Source of the DNA: an uncultured Rikenellaceae bacterium
GTDB lineage: Bacteria > Bacteroidota > Bacteroidia > Bacteroidales > Rikenellaceae
Length of the DNA stretch: 64,000 nucleotides
Reading direction: 5' to 3'
NCBI GenBank assembly: GCA_947038405.1
Contig: CAMQVY010000005.1
Span: 1-64,000, forward strand
A model generated the notes under the pieces. That model had not been told where the DNA came from and made no database searches. It was given only the letters and a program-made list of their open reading frames with translations. A program made the translations under genes and the position numbers. This document shows, piece by piece, positions 1 through 7,683 of the stretch. Each line of letters starts with the position of its first letter. Within the stretch, counting starts at the first letter, position 1.

Positions 1-5
1 CTTTT

Positions 6-98
6 GTGAAAACTACGTTTTCTGAGATTACTTGTTGAGTGCGACCACGCACCGCTGCCCGCGGAGGGCAGTTCCCTGCGTCTAGCAAACTAAACTAG
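6..98 (+). repeat. Two-hairpin dispersed repeat, copy R1
   Basis: First of two tandem copies (period 143 bp with R2). The core holds hairpin 1 at 39-52 (GTGCG, loop ACCA, CGCAC) and hairpin 2 at 55-71 (CTGCCC, loop GCGGA, GGGCAG), followed by a tail CTAGCAAACTAAAC. It is preceded by a GAAAAC/GTTTTC palindrome at 8-20. The same core recurs across the window on both strands. Confidence 0.85.
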
Positions 99-148
99 TC
101 TATGAACTGTCTGCGACGCGAAACTTTAAAAAGTTCCATCAAACTTTA

Positions 149-235
149 GTGAAAACTACGTTTTCTGAGATTACTTGTTGAGTGCGACCACACACCGCTA
201 CCCGCGGAGGGCAGTTCCCTGCGTTTAACAAACAT
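149..235 (+). repeat. Two-hairpin dispersed repeat, copy R2
   Basis: Second tandem copy, nearly identical to R1 and starting 143 bp after it. It differs in hairpin 1 (right arm CACAC instead of CGCAC) and hairpin 2 (CTACCC instead of CTGCCC), each leaving a single mismatch. The spacer between R1 and R2 carries AAACTTT/AAAGTT and CAAACTTTAGTGA motifs also present in the array at 59221-59534. Confidence 0.85.
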
Positions 236-244
236 AACCCACAA

Positions 245-282
245 AAAAATCCCCTTAAGAGAGAACTCTTAAGGGGATTTTT
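245..282 (-). terminator. Rho-independent terminator of the M60-like peptidase gene
   Basis: A perfect 17-bp stem (245-261 with 266-282) closes a 4-nt AGAA loop. It lies 27 bp past the stop codon of the minus-strand gene and is followed on that strand by a run of T. Confidence 0.9.
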
Positions 283-308
283 AGATATATATTAACTCAC
301 AAGGTGAA

Positions 309-1856
309 TTAATCTTCGTATGTTGTAACATCTTCAGATGGCTTAGGAAGATTCATATCTTTAATCTCCTTTTTAACTTTAGCTACCATTTCGTCAGTCA
401 TCTTATAGTTAAATGTACCATAATCTCCGATTTCAAACTCGCCAACGTAGAAGAATCCCCACTTATCAAAGAAGTCAGTAAGGTCTTTTTTCGCAACTTT
501 ACAAACAGTTTTAACAAAGTTAAGTTGGTGCTTAGCAACCTCATTCTTACCTCTGTCACCCCAGCCACCACCAGCTGTATTTGCATTCTTACGTAACTCT
601 TCAAATAGGTCTGCGTAGAAATCCTTATGACCATTTTGTGAGAAGTATAGCTCTAGTTGCCAAAATGGAACTAAGCTGCACATTACATCACCGTTTTTCA
701 GGTAAGATATCTTTTTGTCAATAATATTTTTTCTTGCTCTTGCGTAGCTTTTACCAGCAGATAATCTACTTTTTACACCGAAAGATTTAGTAACATACAT
801 TGTAATGATGTTATTACTAACTTCTCCAAGTCCACCCCAGTTTAAGTATGGTCTTAATTGGTGTACGTGTCCTACCTCATGGCTAAATCCCCAACAAGGA
901 TCACCTGAAATAACAACGTCTGGATTAGCTACCATTCCCATAGCGTATCCTTGAGGAGCACCCATGTAAGCAACACCATCACCATCACGGAACATATAGT
1001 AGTTGAAGTTTACACGTGCTAAGATACGGTTTTTAGGTATTTTATTATACTTCTCAAGTCCGATAAATCTGTGTTGTCTTCTAACAAGAGAGTCGTAATT
1101 TGACATAAGGTCTACACCTCTTCCTCCAGCGTGTTTTTGTAGATCTTTAACTGGGTATGCAATTTGTACGTATCTTCCTCTTGCATCCATAATAGGATAT
1201 ACAGCATTTTTAAGAAGGCTATCCCAGTCACTATTGTCATTTTTAGTTATATCGAAATAACCATTAACTTTGTCATTAAGGAAATGGACAGAGATTTCGT
1301 TTTCAGTCTCAGGCTTATCAGAGTAGTAGCTGATGTATGCAAGACCAGATTTCTTAATATCTATTTTGTTGACACCATTAGATATTTTATATACATCTTT
1401 ATGTAGTCCCCATCCCTTTGGATCTTTTGTAGGATCCATTCCTTCTGGAGCTCTACGATTCCAGTTTGGAACAAGTAGTTTAATCTCTTTACCCTCTGCA
1501 ATGTTATCAACTAGAATAGTTTGCTCTCCTGCCTCAAGGTATATTCCTGTCATACCTTCGTAGTTTGAGTATCCATTACCAATGTGCAGTTGGCGTCCTA
1601 GTTCGTTAGGATTTAGTACTGCATTGTATTTAGCTAATCTGTAGTCAGTAGAGTACGTTTTGTTGTACAATGCTATTGCAAGTTCTCTAAGTTCTGCGTC
1701 TTGGATTTTTATAATATCTTTTGCTTTCACTCTTTTCGCAAGAGATGTTCCCATTTTGTCTCCAAAGATCTCCATTGGATCGTTGATTTTATCACTTTTT
1801 GCTGAGCAAACAGAACAGCTTACTAGTAATAAAACAACCGATAATAAATTCTTCAT
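309..1856 (-). CDS. M60-like (enhancin-type) secreted metallopeptidase
   Basis: 515 residues. The N-terminus has a hydrophobic signal with a possible lipobox (Leu-Val-Ser-Cys, Cys14), so it is probably exported and perhaps lipid-anchored. The zinc motif HEVGH is at 326-330, and Glu345 in GLGEVSNN fits as the third ligand, as in the M60-like gluzincins (PF13402), which include mucin- and glycoprotein-cleaving enzymes. The region before the motif would be the N-terminal part of the M60 fold. The gene stands alone on the minus strand, with a strong terminator after it and a TATATTTG -7 box at 1887-1894 before it. The family call rests on the zinc motif, its context and the size; the substrate is not known. 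A mucin or host glycoprotein target is only an inference from the family and from the GH20 and GH2 genes in the window. Confidence 0.8.
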   Translation of the reverse strand: MKNLLSVVLLLVSCSVCSAKSDKINDPMEIFGDKMGTSLAKRVKAKDIIKIQDAELRELAIALYNKTYSTDYRLAKYNAVLNPNELGRQLHIGNGYSNYEGMTGIYLEAGEQTILVDNIAEGKEIKLLVPNWNRRAPEGMDPTKDPKGWGLHKDVYKISNGVNKIDIKKSGLAYISYYSDKPETENEISVHFLNDKVNGYFDITKNDNSDWDSLLKNAVYPIMDARGRYVQIAYPVKDLQKHAGGRGVDLMSNYDSLVRRQHRFIGLEKYNKIPKNRILARVNFNYYMFRDGDGVAYMGAPQGYAMGMVANPDVVISGDPCWGFSHEVGHVHQLRPYLNWGGLGEVSNNIITMYVTKSFGVKSRLSAGKSYARARKNIIDKKISYLKNGDVMCSLVPFWQLELYFSQNGHKDFYADLFEELRKNANTAGGGWGDRGKNEVAKHQLNFVKTVCKVAKKDLTDFFDKWGFFYVGEFEIGDYGTFNYKMTDEMVAKVKKEIKDMNLPKPSEDVTTYED

Positions 1857-1886
1857 AATTGTCGTTTTAATTAGGTTAATATCTCA

Positions 1887-1894
1887 CAAATATA
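1887..1894 (-). promoter_or_regulatory. Putative -7 element of the M60-like gene
   Basis: Reads TATATTTG on the minus strand, matching the Bacteroidota TAnnTTTG box, 31 bp before the start codon. No TTG was seen at the usual distance upstream. Confidence 0.45.
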
Positions 1895-2049
1895 TTAAAA
1901 AGAATCCAAAGAATCTATGTTAGTCCAACTAAATTATAGCTTTTATAGTTTAAAAGGGTTGAAAAATAGCGTAGTAGTGCGGCTTTTTACTATTTTAGAA
2001 CTCTAAAAATAACCCCTCACTACTACGCTAAATATTCTATTTTGGTACT

Positions 2050-4728
2050 TTATTTTATAATTTTCCCCATTTTATTTTTTGTATCTACTAAATCTTTCAC
2101 ATTTAAGTTTCTGTTGTGAAATAGCTGTACTCCATCTGTCGGAGAGATTATTGTTTCCGAAACAAGTTCAATTAAGTCAACTTTTTTTACTTTTTCGCCT
2201 AAAGGAGGGAATATCAAAGTTAAACAGATACTTTTATTTTTCTGATCTTTAACTACTAACCCTTGTCCTAGTGGTATATCATTTTTTATACCTCTAATTT
2301 TATATCTATTTTCTGTTTTGTAATCCATCAAGTATGTGTTTTCACTCACACCAAACCAATACATATTGTTCGAAGGTGTAATCACAAAGTCTACTAGTGT
2401 CTCGGTCTCTTTATTCTCTATACCAATAGCTCTCTCATGTAATAAAGGGCTAAATATAGGATATCTATGCTTACTATCTTTGTCAAATACAATATAATCA
2501 GGAAGTCCATTGATTTGATCCTCTCTTAATGTGTAGTCTTGTGATGTATTGCCATTAAAAGTTTGGGTTGTTGATGTTGTTCCTGAAATTTTTCTACGTT
2601 GTAGTTTCTTGGCATCTAGGTTTAGGATAAGCATAGGACTGCCGTTTGACGGTGGTACTAAAGTCTCATATGCCTTCTCAATGAAATCTAATCTATTTAC
2701 TCCTGGATCCAATGGTTCGAAGATTAGAGTGAAGCAAATATCTCTGTCTTTATAGCCTTTGACGATCAGTAGCTCTTCTAGTGGCATTCCTCCTTTTATA
2801 CCTTTTATTTTGTACTGTTTGCCTGTCTTTGTATCTACTAAACACGTGTTTTGGCTCAGACACCACCAATATACATCGTAGCTTGGTCTAAGAACAAGAT
2901 CTACTAATGTCTCATTTTCGGTAACTTCGATACCAATAATATTTTCACCATATGATCCCCATTTATTTGTTTTAACATATTTCATGTAGTCTGGAACAGC
3001 ATTAATTTGAGCATCACTTAGTGTGTAGTATTTTTCTGGATCATCATATCTTGACTTCACTGGAGTTGTAACTTTGCCCTTATGAGTTGGCATTTTTATG
3101 TCTCTCGATTCTCGTTGTATACCATCTTTCTTCAATAGATGGGTTGAAATTAATTCAGACACTGGATCTCCAATCATATCTGGTCTTCCAAAAATTTCTA
3201 CTAATGTAGCAATATCTTTATCACTAGGTCTAGTGTCTCCTGTAACTACAACTGTTTTTGAATTACTATTGTTTTTATTGTATAGTATATTTATGGCTAG
3301 ATTGTTGCTCGAAGGTACTATTACACTTATTTTGTTTAAATCTCCGGATTTGTCTTCAACATAATAAGTAAGTGTCTCCTTGGAGGTATCTTCGGGTACA
3401 AATTTATAACGCAGTCTTGCTTGTGGATATTTCTTTTTCAGTGAGTCACTGATCGTATATGTAGTGAAAAATTGCTCTGCTGCTGCCTTGTTATTTTTTG
3501 ATGATGTTGCTGCATTATCTTTAGGTGTTTCGTTGTCCTTCACTATAAGTTCAGCAGGGAACACTGAGTCCTTGGGAGCGGATGTAGTGTATAACTTAAA
3601 TGTAGTACTCTTTTCGTTCTTATCGTCTTTGGTTGAGGCATCCGCAAGTTTCACATACATTTCCCCATCATTACTAATAGATTGTGTATCACTTACCTTC
3701 TCTGAGCTATTTTCTGACACCTTATCTTTTGGTGAGTTATCAGCTTCCACGTGCTTAAATGAAACTAATACAAAGGCTCCAACTAGGGATACCGTAGCAA
3801 TAGAAGCTCTAAGTGCGAAGTATTTAAATGTTTTTTTATCTTTCATCATGATCATACGTTTTTTTATAAGAGAGTGGTTGAATCCATTCGCTATAATTGG
3901 CGACTTGGATAATATCTCTTCAAATAGGTAAATTTGATATGTTTTAATATTTGCACCGTTTTTTATGACGTTATTATCGGCTTGAAATTCGTGTATAGAG
4001 CCTAATTCGTTGCGAACAAGCCATACTATGGGGTTAAACCACATAAATACGCACATTAGTTCCGATACATTTTTATCTAAGTAGTGGCGATTCGAGATAT
4101 GGGAGAGCTCATGTTGTATAATCATGTTTAACTTATCCCCTTGCGCAGCTCTATTTACAAAGATATCACGCATAAAGGAGAATGGTGTCTCCACTAATGC
4201 ACTGCGATGTAATTCTATCCCATTGCAATTCTCACGAGTAGCCCATCTTTTGATTGAGCGTATTTTTTGTACCTGATGACCTACTATAAACGTTCTAATT
4301 AGGATTACTAAGATGTATAAAGCCCCTAGAATAGATGCTACGTTCAATAGACCATTAATGTTTGTATCTTGTTCTTGTATTACTAGTGGTTTAATTTGAA
4401 CTTGAGGCTCAAAATTAATAGGCATGGTAGTCGGCACTACAACTTGAGAGGTGGACTCATTTGTATTATCGACTAAATCGATAACTAAATTTTTAATCTG
4501 TTGAACTTTCGGATTCTCCCCTCCCATACTTTGCACCTTTTCAGGTACTGGTATTACGTTAAAAGATGAAGATGCACCAAGTAGGGCAACAATTGGAATG
4601 AGGAGTAGATAAGCTCTAGTGAAGTTATACCGACATTTATACCTAAGAAATAGGATATACACGAGGTATAATATAGCTGATACTCCAATAAATTCCATTA
4701 AAAATATTAAAATCTCAATCGATCCCAT
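2050..4728 (-). CDS. BlaR1/MecR1-type M56 sensor metalloprotease with duplicated C-terminal domain
   Basis: 892 residues. The N-terminal third has several membrane segments and the M56 zinc motif HELSH (206-210) with Glu247 in HEFQAD as probable third ligand. This is the cytoplasmic protease of the BlaR1 class, which inactivates its partner repressor after signalling. Another membrane segment follows near 305-325, then a long low-complexity Ser/Asp/Lys region. There is no penicillin-binding sensor domain. Instead the C-terminal part carries two related copies of a roughly 135-residue unit, each opening with YTL-x3-QIN-x2-PDY and containing a TLVD segment. It lies 8 bp after the BlaI-like gene on the same strand, so they form one operon. 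The sensed ligand is unknown; beta-lactam sensing should not be assumed. Confidence 0.85.
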   Translation of the reverse strand: MGSIEILIFLMEFIGVSAILYLVYILFLRYKCRYNFTRAYLLLIPIVALLGASSSFNVIPVPEKVQSMGGENPKVQQIKNLVIDLVDNTNESTSQVVVPTTMPINFEPQVQIKPLVIQEQDTNINGLLNVASILGALYILVILIRTFIVGHQVQKIRSIKRWATRENCNGIELHRSALVETPFSFMRDIFVNRAAQGDKLNMIIQHELSHISNRHYLDKNVSELMCVFMWFNPIVWLVRNELGSIHEFQADNNVIKNGANIKTYQIYLFEEILSKSPIIANGFNHSLIKKRMIMMKDKKTFKYFALRASIATVSLVGAFVLVSFKHVEADNSPKDKVSENSSEKVSDTQSISNDGEMYVKLADASTKDDKNEKSTTFKLYTTSAPKDSVFPAELIVKDNETPKDNAATSSKNNKAAAEQFFTTYTISDSLKKKYPQARLRYKFVPEDTSKETLTYYVEDKSGDLNKISVIVPSSNNLAINILYNKNNSNSKTVVVTGDTRPSDKDIATLVEIFGRPDMIGDPVSELISTHLLKKDGIQRESRDIKMPTHKGKVTTPVKSRYDDPEKYYTLSDAQINAVPDYMKYVKTNKWGSYGENIIGIEVTENETLVDLVLRPSYDVYWWCLSQNTCLVDTKTGKQYKIKGIKGGMPLEELLIVKGYKDRDICFTLIFEPLDPGVNRLDFIEKAYETLVPPSNGSPMLILNLDAKKLQRRKISGTTSTTQTFNGNTSQDYTLREDQINGLPDYIVFDKDSKHRYPIFSPLLHERAIGIENKETETLVDFVITPSNNMYWFGVSENTYLMDYKTENRYKIRGIKNDIPLGQGLVVKDQKNKSICLTLIFPPLGEKVKKVDLIELVSETIISPTDGVQLFHNRNLNVKDLVDTKNKMGKIIK

Positions 4729-4736
4729 AATGTGCT

Positions 4737-5099
4737 CTATTTTTCGTTAATAATAGCTATAAGTTCCTCTTTCTCCTTTTCAGTCATACTCTCTTTTTTT
4801 ACGAAAAAAGATATTAATGATAGAGCTGAGTTATCGAAAAAAGTTTTTTTAGCACTTTTCAAAAAGAAATTAGTGTACTCTTCTTGCGATACAAGAGGGT
4901 AGTATCTAAAGCTCTTTCCAAATGTTTCGTATGAAACGAACCCTTTGTCAACAAGGATGCGCATCATTGAAGATATTGTAGTGTATGCTGGACGTGGTTC
5001 TGGTATATTGTTTATGATATCATTTAAGAACCCTTGTTCAATTTTCCACAATATTTGCATTGTTTCAAGTTCAAGTTTTGTTAAGTGTTTATCTTTCAT
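4737..5099 (-). CDS. BlaI/MecI-family winged-helix repressor
   Basis: 120 residues, the usual BlaI/MecI length. The N-terminal half is a winged helix (LTKLELETMQILWKI, then AYTTISSMMRILVDKGFV as the recognition region) and the C-terminal half is the short helical dimerisation segment. It is the first gene of the operon with the M56 sensor protease, whose relatives cleave such repressors. A promoter and a pair of AACTAA/TTAGTT-type dyads sit directly upstream, the arrangement expected for autorepression. No beta-lactamase gene is nearby, so its other targets must lie elsewhere. Confidence 0.9.
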   Translation of the reverse strand: MKDKHLTKLELETMQILWKIEQGFLNDIINNIPEPRPAYTTISSMMRILVDKGFVSYETFGKSFRYYPLVSQEEYTNFFLKSAKKTFFDNSALSLISFFVKKESMTEKEKEELIAIINEK

Positions 5100-5139
5100 A
5101 ATAGTTATTTTTTTTTGTACTCTATTTGTTCTCTTTTCA

Positions 5140-5184
5140 CAAATATATAACTAATAATTTAATTGCACAACTAATCTTTTAGTT
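5140..5184 (-). promoter_or_regulatory. blaI promoter with two overlapping operator dyads (block A)
   Basis: On the minus strand the -7 box is TATATTTG (5147 to 5140) and TTG lies at 5170-5168, 20 bp upstream. One dyad (5149-5164, AACTAA...TTAATT) fills the spacer and a second (5169-5184, AACTAA...TTAGTT) overlaps the -33 element. The dyads start 20 bp apart, about two helical turns. Binding by the BlaI-like protein is inferred from position and symmetry. Confidence 0.65.
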
Positions 5185-5210
5185 ATTGTAAGGTAAATAA
5201 AAAAAACTAT

Positions 5211-5268
5211 GTTGAGTGTGATCACACACCGCTGCCCGCATAGGACAGTTCTCTACTTATATCAAACT
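5211..5268 (+). repeat. Two-hairpin dispersed repeat, copy R3
   Basis: Hairpin 1 at 5216-5229 is GTGTG, loop ATCA, CACAC: both arms have changed relative to R1 so pairing is kept. Hairpin 2 at 5232-5248 is CTGCCC, loop GCATA, GGACAG (one mismatch). The tail ATCAAACTA matches the family. It sits between the two operator blocks. Confidence 0.8.
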
Positions 5269-5377
5269 ATTTTTAGGAGTTAAGTCCAATCATCTATCAA
5301 CGCTCGCAGAGAAATATGTATTAAGCTAACTTTTCATATGATTTAATTTTTAAGGTTTAGTTTTGAAGTCTTCATTG

Positions 5378-5422
5378 CAAATGTATAACTAATTATTTAA
5401 TTATACAACTAAAGTTTTAGTT
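5378..5422 (-). promoter_or_regulatory. Second BlaI-type promoter/operator (block B)
   Basis: This repeats block A about 238 bp upstream. The -7 box is TACATTTG (5385 to 5378) with TTG at 5408-5406, spacing 20. Dyads lie at 5387-5402 and 5407-5422; the latter is a perfect 7+2+7 palindrome. It points the same way as block A, towards blaI, with repeat R3 between them. Confidence 0.6.
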
Positions 5423-5609
5423 ATACATAAAAAAGATGATGTAGTATCGTGTAATATATTAGTTGTTAGTTTATTATGTGGGAGGTGTATTGTGCGAAAT
5501 TTAATTGTGGAGAGTATAGGTGCTCTATATTTGTATAGCACTTATATAAAATTTTATTGAAAACGATCTTTTCTTTTGTGACTTTGTAAGAACTATTTAA
5601 TAAAAGAAC

Positions 5610-5617
5610 TATCTTTG
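5610..5617 (+). promoter_or_regulatory. Putative -7 element before the 39-codon ORF
   Basis: TATCTTTG, a perfect Bacteroidota -7 box, 27 bp before the ATG at 5645. The closest TTG (5584-5586) is 23 bp upstream, a little far. Confidence 0.45.
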
Positions 5618-5644
5618 TTGGAGTTATAGCTGAACTTTGTAATT

Positions 5645-5764
5645 ATGGAACGATCAATAACACATCTATCTGAGGTTCCTGATCAGATCTATGAATATAT
5701 GTTGATAGGGGTTGAGGTACTTATATATGTACAAGAGAGGATTTGTAAAGAGAAATTAACATAA
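5645..5764 (+). CDS. Possible 39-residue small protein
   Basis: ATG-initiated frame of 39 codons ending TAA. The product begins MERSITHLSEVPDQ and contains an amphipathic-looking middle (YEYMLIGVEVLIYVQERI). Support is a perfect TATCTTTG box just upstream and normal-looking codon use. Against it are the short length, no recognisable family and a position in a region littered with repeats. It could also be the remnant of a longer gene. Nothing can be said about its function. Confidence 0.3.
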   Translation: MERSITHLSEVPDQIYEYMLIGVEVLIYVQERICKEKLT

Positions 5765-5770
5765 AAAATA

Positions 5771-5820
5771 GTTCAGTGCGACTGCGTACAGTAGCCCATA
5801 TAGGGCAATTAATTTAAACT
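5771..5820 (+). repeat. Two-hairpin dispersed repeat, copy R4
   Basis: Hairpin 1 at 5776-5789 (GTGCG, loop ACTG, CGTAC, one G-T pair) and hairpin 2 at 5794-5806 (GCCC, loop ATATA, GGGC). The second stem is kept although its loop differs from the other copies. It ends 19 bp before the rlmB start codon, so it would be in the leader of that mRNA if transcribed from upstream. Confidence 0.7.
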
Positions 5821-5839
5821 TAAAATAAATAGAAAAAAT

Positions 5840-6571
5840 ATGGCAAAGAACATTGTTTTTGGAATACGTCCAATAATTGAGGCGATTGAGACAGGTAATC
5901 AGATTGATAAGATATACTTTCGTAAGGGAGCTGATGGACAACTCATCAATGAGTTAAAAGATATATGTCGCAGACATAAGGTAAATATTCAAGAAGTACC
6001 TATCGAGAAGTTAAACCGTTTGACAACTGGAAATCACCAAGGTGTCGTAGCTTTGATGGCGGCTATTGAGTACGTTGAGCTAGATGATATTATCGATGGA
6101 ATCCCAGAGAACGAAACACCTTTGATTGTGGTTTTTGATGGTGTAACAGATGTTAGAAACTTTGGAGGTATTGCTCGTAGTGCTGAGTGCGCTGGTGCTC
6201 ACGGATTGATTACACCTATTAAGAGTTCTGCACCAGTTAACGCTGATGCTATTAAGACTTCGGCTGGAGCACTTACTCGTATTCCTGTTTGTAGAGTTGG
6301 TAGTATTAGAACTACACTTAGATCTCTTCAAGTTAATGGATTCCAGATTGTTGCAGCTACGGAGAAGAGTACAACTCTTATTTATGACGCTGATTTCTCT
6401 AAGCCAACAGTACTTGTTATGGGTAGTGAGGATTTGGGTATCTCAAGAGAGGTTATGAAGTTGTGTGATGTTCAGCTTGCAATTCCTTTGGTTGGAGAGA
6501 TTGAGAGTTTGAACGTTTCTGCTGCTGCGGCAGTAATGCTTTACGAAGTAGTAAGACAAAGAATCCACTAG
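5840..6571 (+). CDS. rlmB: SpoU-type 23S rRNA (guanosine-2'-O-)-methyltransferase
   Basis: 243 residues, the standard length for the TrmH/RlmB branch of the SPOUT superfamily. The N-terminal substrate-binding domain begins with FGIRPIIEAIE. The three SpoU motifs follow: DVRNFGGIARSAECAGAHG, VMGSEDLGIS, and IPLVGEIESLNVSAAAAVMLYE at the C-terminus, which forms the trefoil-knot AdoMet site. It would 2'-O-methylate 23S rRNA (G2251 in E. coli). The M20 deacylase gene starts 50 bp later on the same strand. RlmB is the best fit among SpoU paralogues, though TrmH or other 2'-O-methylases cannot be fully excluded. Confidence 0.9.
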   Translation: MAKNIVFGIRPIIEAIETGNQIDKIYFRKGADGQLINELKDICRRHKVNIQEVPIEKLNRLTTGNHQGVVALMAAIEYVELDDIIDGIPENETPLIVVFDGVTDVRNFGGIARSAECAGAHGLITPIKSSAPVNADAIKTSAGALTRIPVCRVGSIRTTLRSLQVNGFQIVAATEKSTTLIYDADFSKPTVLVMGSEDLGISREVMKLCDVQLAIPLVGEIESLNVSAAAAVMLYEVVRQRIH

Positions 6572-6586
6572 AGAAAACTAATCGCA

Positions 6587-6607
6587 GAAAACTCTGTTTT
6601 CTGTCAT
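6587..6607. repeat. Palindromic GAAAAC/GTTTTC motif
   Basis: Perfect 8-bp arms CAGAAAAC and GTTTTCTG around TCT (6585-6603), followed by an AT two bases on. The same motif occurs at 8-28, 151-171 and 38887-38907. It lies between rlmB and the M20 gene and may act as a weak terminator or attenuator. Confidence 0.55.
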
Positions 6608-6621
6608 TTACTGTTATAATT

Positions 6622-7680
6622 ATGGATGCTTTGTATTTGGAGTCTGTTGAGTTGTTGAAAAAGCTTATCTCTACTAAATCATTTAGTAGAGAAGAGGCGG
6701 CTACGGCTGATATACTATCCAACCATCTGAAAATGATTGGAGTGGAAAATATCAATCGCTTGAACAATAATATATGGGCATATAATAAATATTTTGACTC
6801 TGAGAAGCCAACGATATTACTAAACTCTCATCATGATACCGTAAAGCCAAATGGGGCATATACTAGAGATCCTTTTGCGGCAGATGTTGAGGGGGATAAA
6901 TTGTATGGATTGGGTAGTAACGATGCTGGTGCGAGTTTAGTCTCTTTGATTGCGTTGTTTAAACACTTCTATAATCGGTCGGATTTGAGATACAACTTTT
7001 GTATTGCACTTACGGCAGAGGAAGAGGTTGGAGGTTTCAACGGAATGGAGTCTATTGTATCTCTTCTTGGGAATCTTGATTTTGCTATTGTTGGAGAGCC
7101 AACATTGATGCAACTAGCAATTGCCGAGCGTGGTTTGATGGTTATTGATTGCGTTGCAGTTGGTAAATCGGGACACGCTGCAAGGGAAGAGGGTGACAAT
7201 GCGATATTTCGTGCAATAGAGGATATTAATTGGCTTAATAGCTACAAATTTGAGAAGGTAAGTTCTCTTTTTGGGCAGGTAAAGATGTCTACAACGATTA
7301 TAAATGCTGGAACGCAACACAATGTTGTTCCTGCAGAGTGTAGTTTTACTGTTGATGTTAGAGTTACTGAGATGTACACTAATGAGGAGGTTTTATCCGT
7401 TATTAAGGAGAATTTAGCCTCTAATGTAAAAGCTAGATCAACAAGGTTGAGGTCATCTTCAATTGATCCATCTCACCCAATTGTAAAGGCTGGTGAAGAG
7501 CTTGGTCGTACGACATATGGATCGCCAACAACTTCGGATCAAGTCTTTTTGAGTGTACCATCACTTAAAATTGGAGTAGGAGATAGTGCAAGGTCTCATA
7601 GTGCGGATGAATTCGTCTACCTTACTGAGATTAAAGATGGTATTGAATTATATATTAAAATGTTAGATAAAATATTGTAG
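6622..7680 (+). CDS. M20-family deacylase of arginine biosynthesis (ArgE-like)
   Basis: 352 residues of the M20/ArgE/DapE fold. Metal-site segments are visible: NSHHDTVKP, the LGSNDAGAS aspartate segment, the TAEEEVGG acidic motif (catalytic Glu and metal ligand), and SHSADEFVY near the C-terminus supplying the last histidine. A dimerisation domain lies between about 165 and 275. Its stop is 3 bp before argH, so it should act in arginine synthesis. In Bacteroides the matching step removes a succinyl group from N-succinyl-L-citrulline rather than an acetyl group from acetylornithine. That substrate is plausible here but not shown by sequence alone. Confidence 0.85.
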   Translation: MDALYLESVELLKKLISTKSFSREEAATADILSNHLKMIGVENINRLNNNIWAYNKYFDSEKPTILLNSHHDTVKPNGAYTRDPFAADVEGDKLYGLGSNDAGASLVSLIALFKHFYNRSDLRYNFCIALTAEEEVGGFNGMESIVSLLGNLDFAIVGEPTLMQLAIAERGLMVIDCVAVGKSGHAAREEGDNAIFRAIEDINWLNSYKFEKVSSLFGQVKMSTTIINAGTQHNVVPAECSFTVDVRVTEMYTNEEVLSVIKENLASNVKARSTRLRSSSIDPSHPIVKAGEELGRTTYGSPTTSDQVFLSVPSLKIGVGDSARSHSADEFVYLTEIKDGIELYIKMLDKIL

Positions 7681-7683
7681 ATT

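Noticed and set aside
5346-5375. Ten-codon frame on the minus strand (MKTSKLNLKN) resembling a RiPP-type leader start
   Set aside because: Its ATG would lie at or before the transcription start expected from block B, the frame stops after ten codons, and no maturation enzymes are near.
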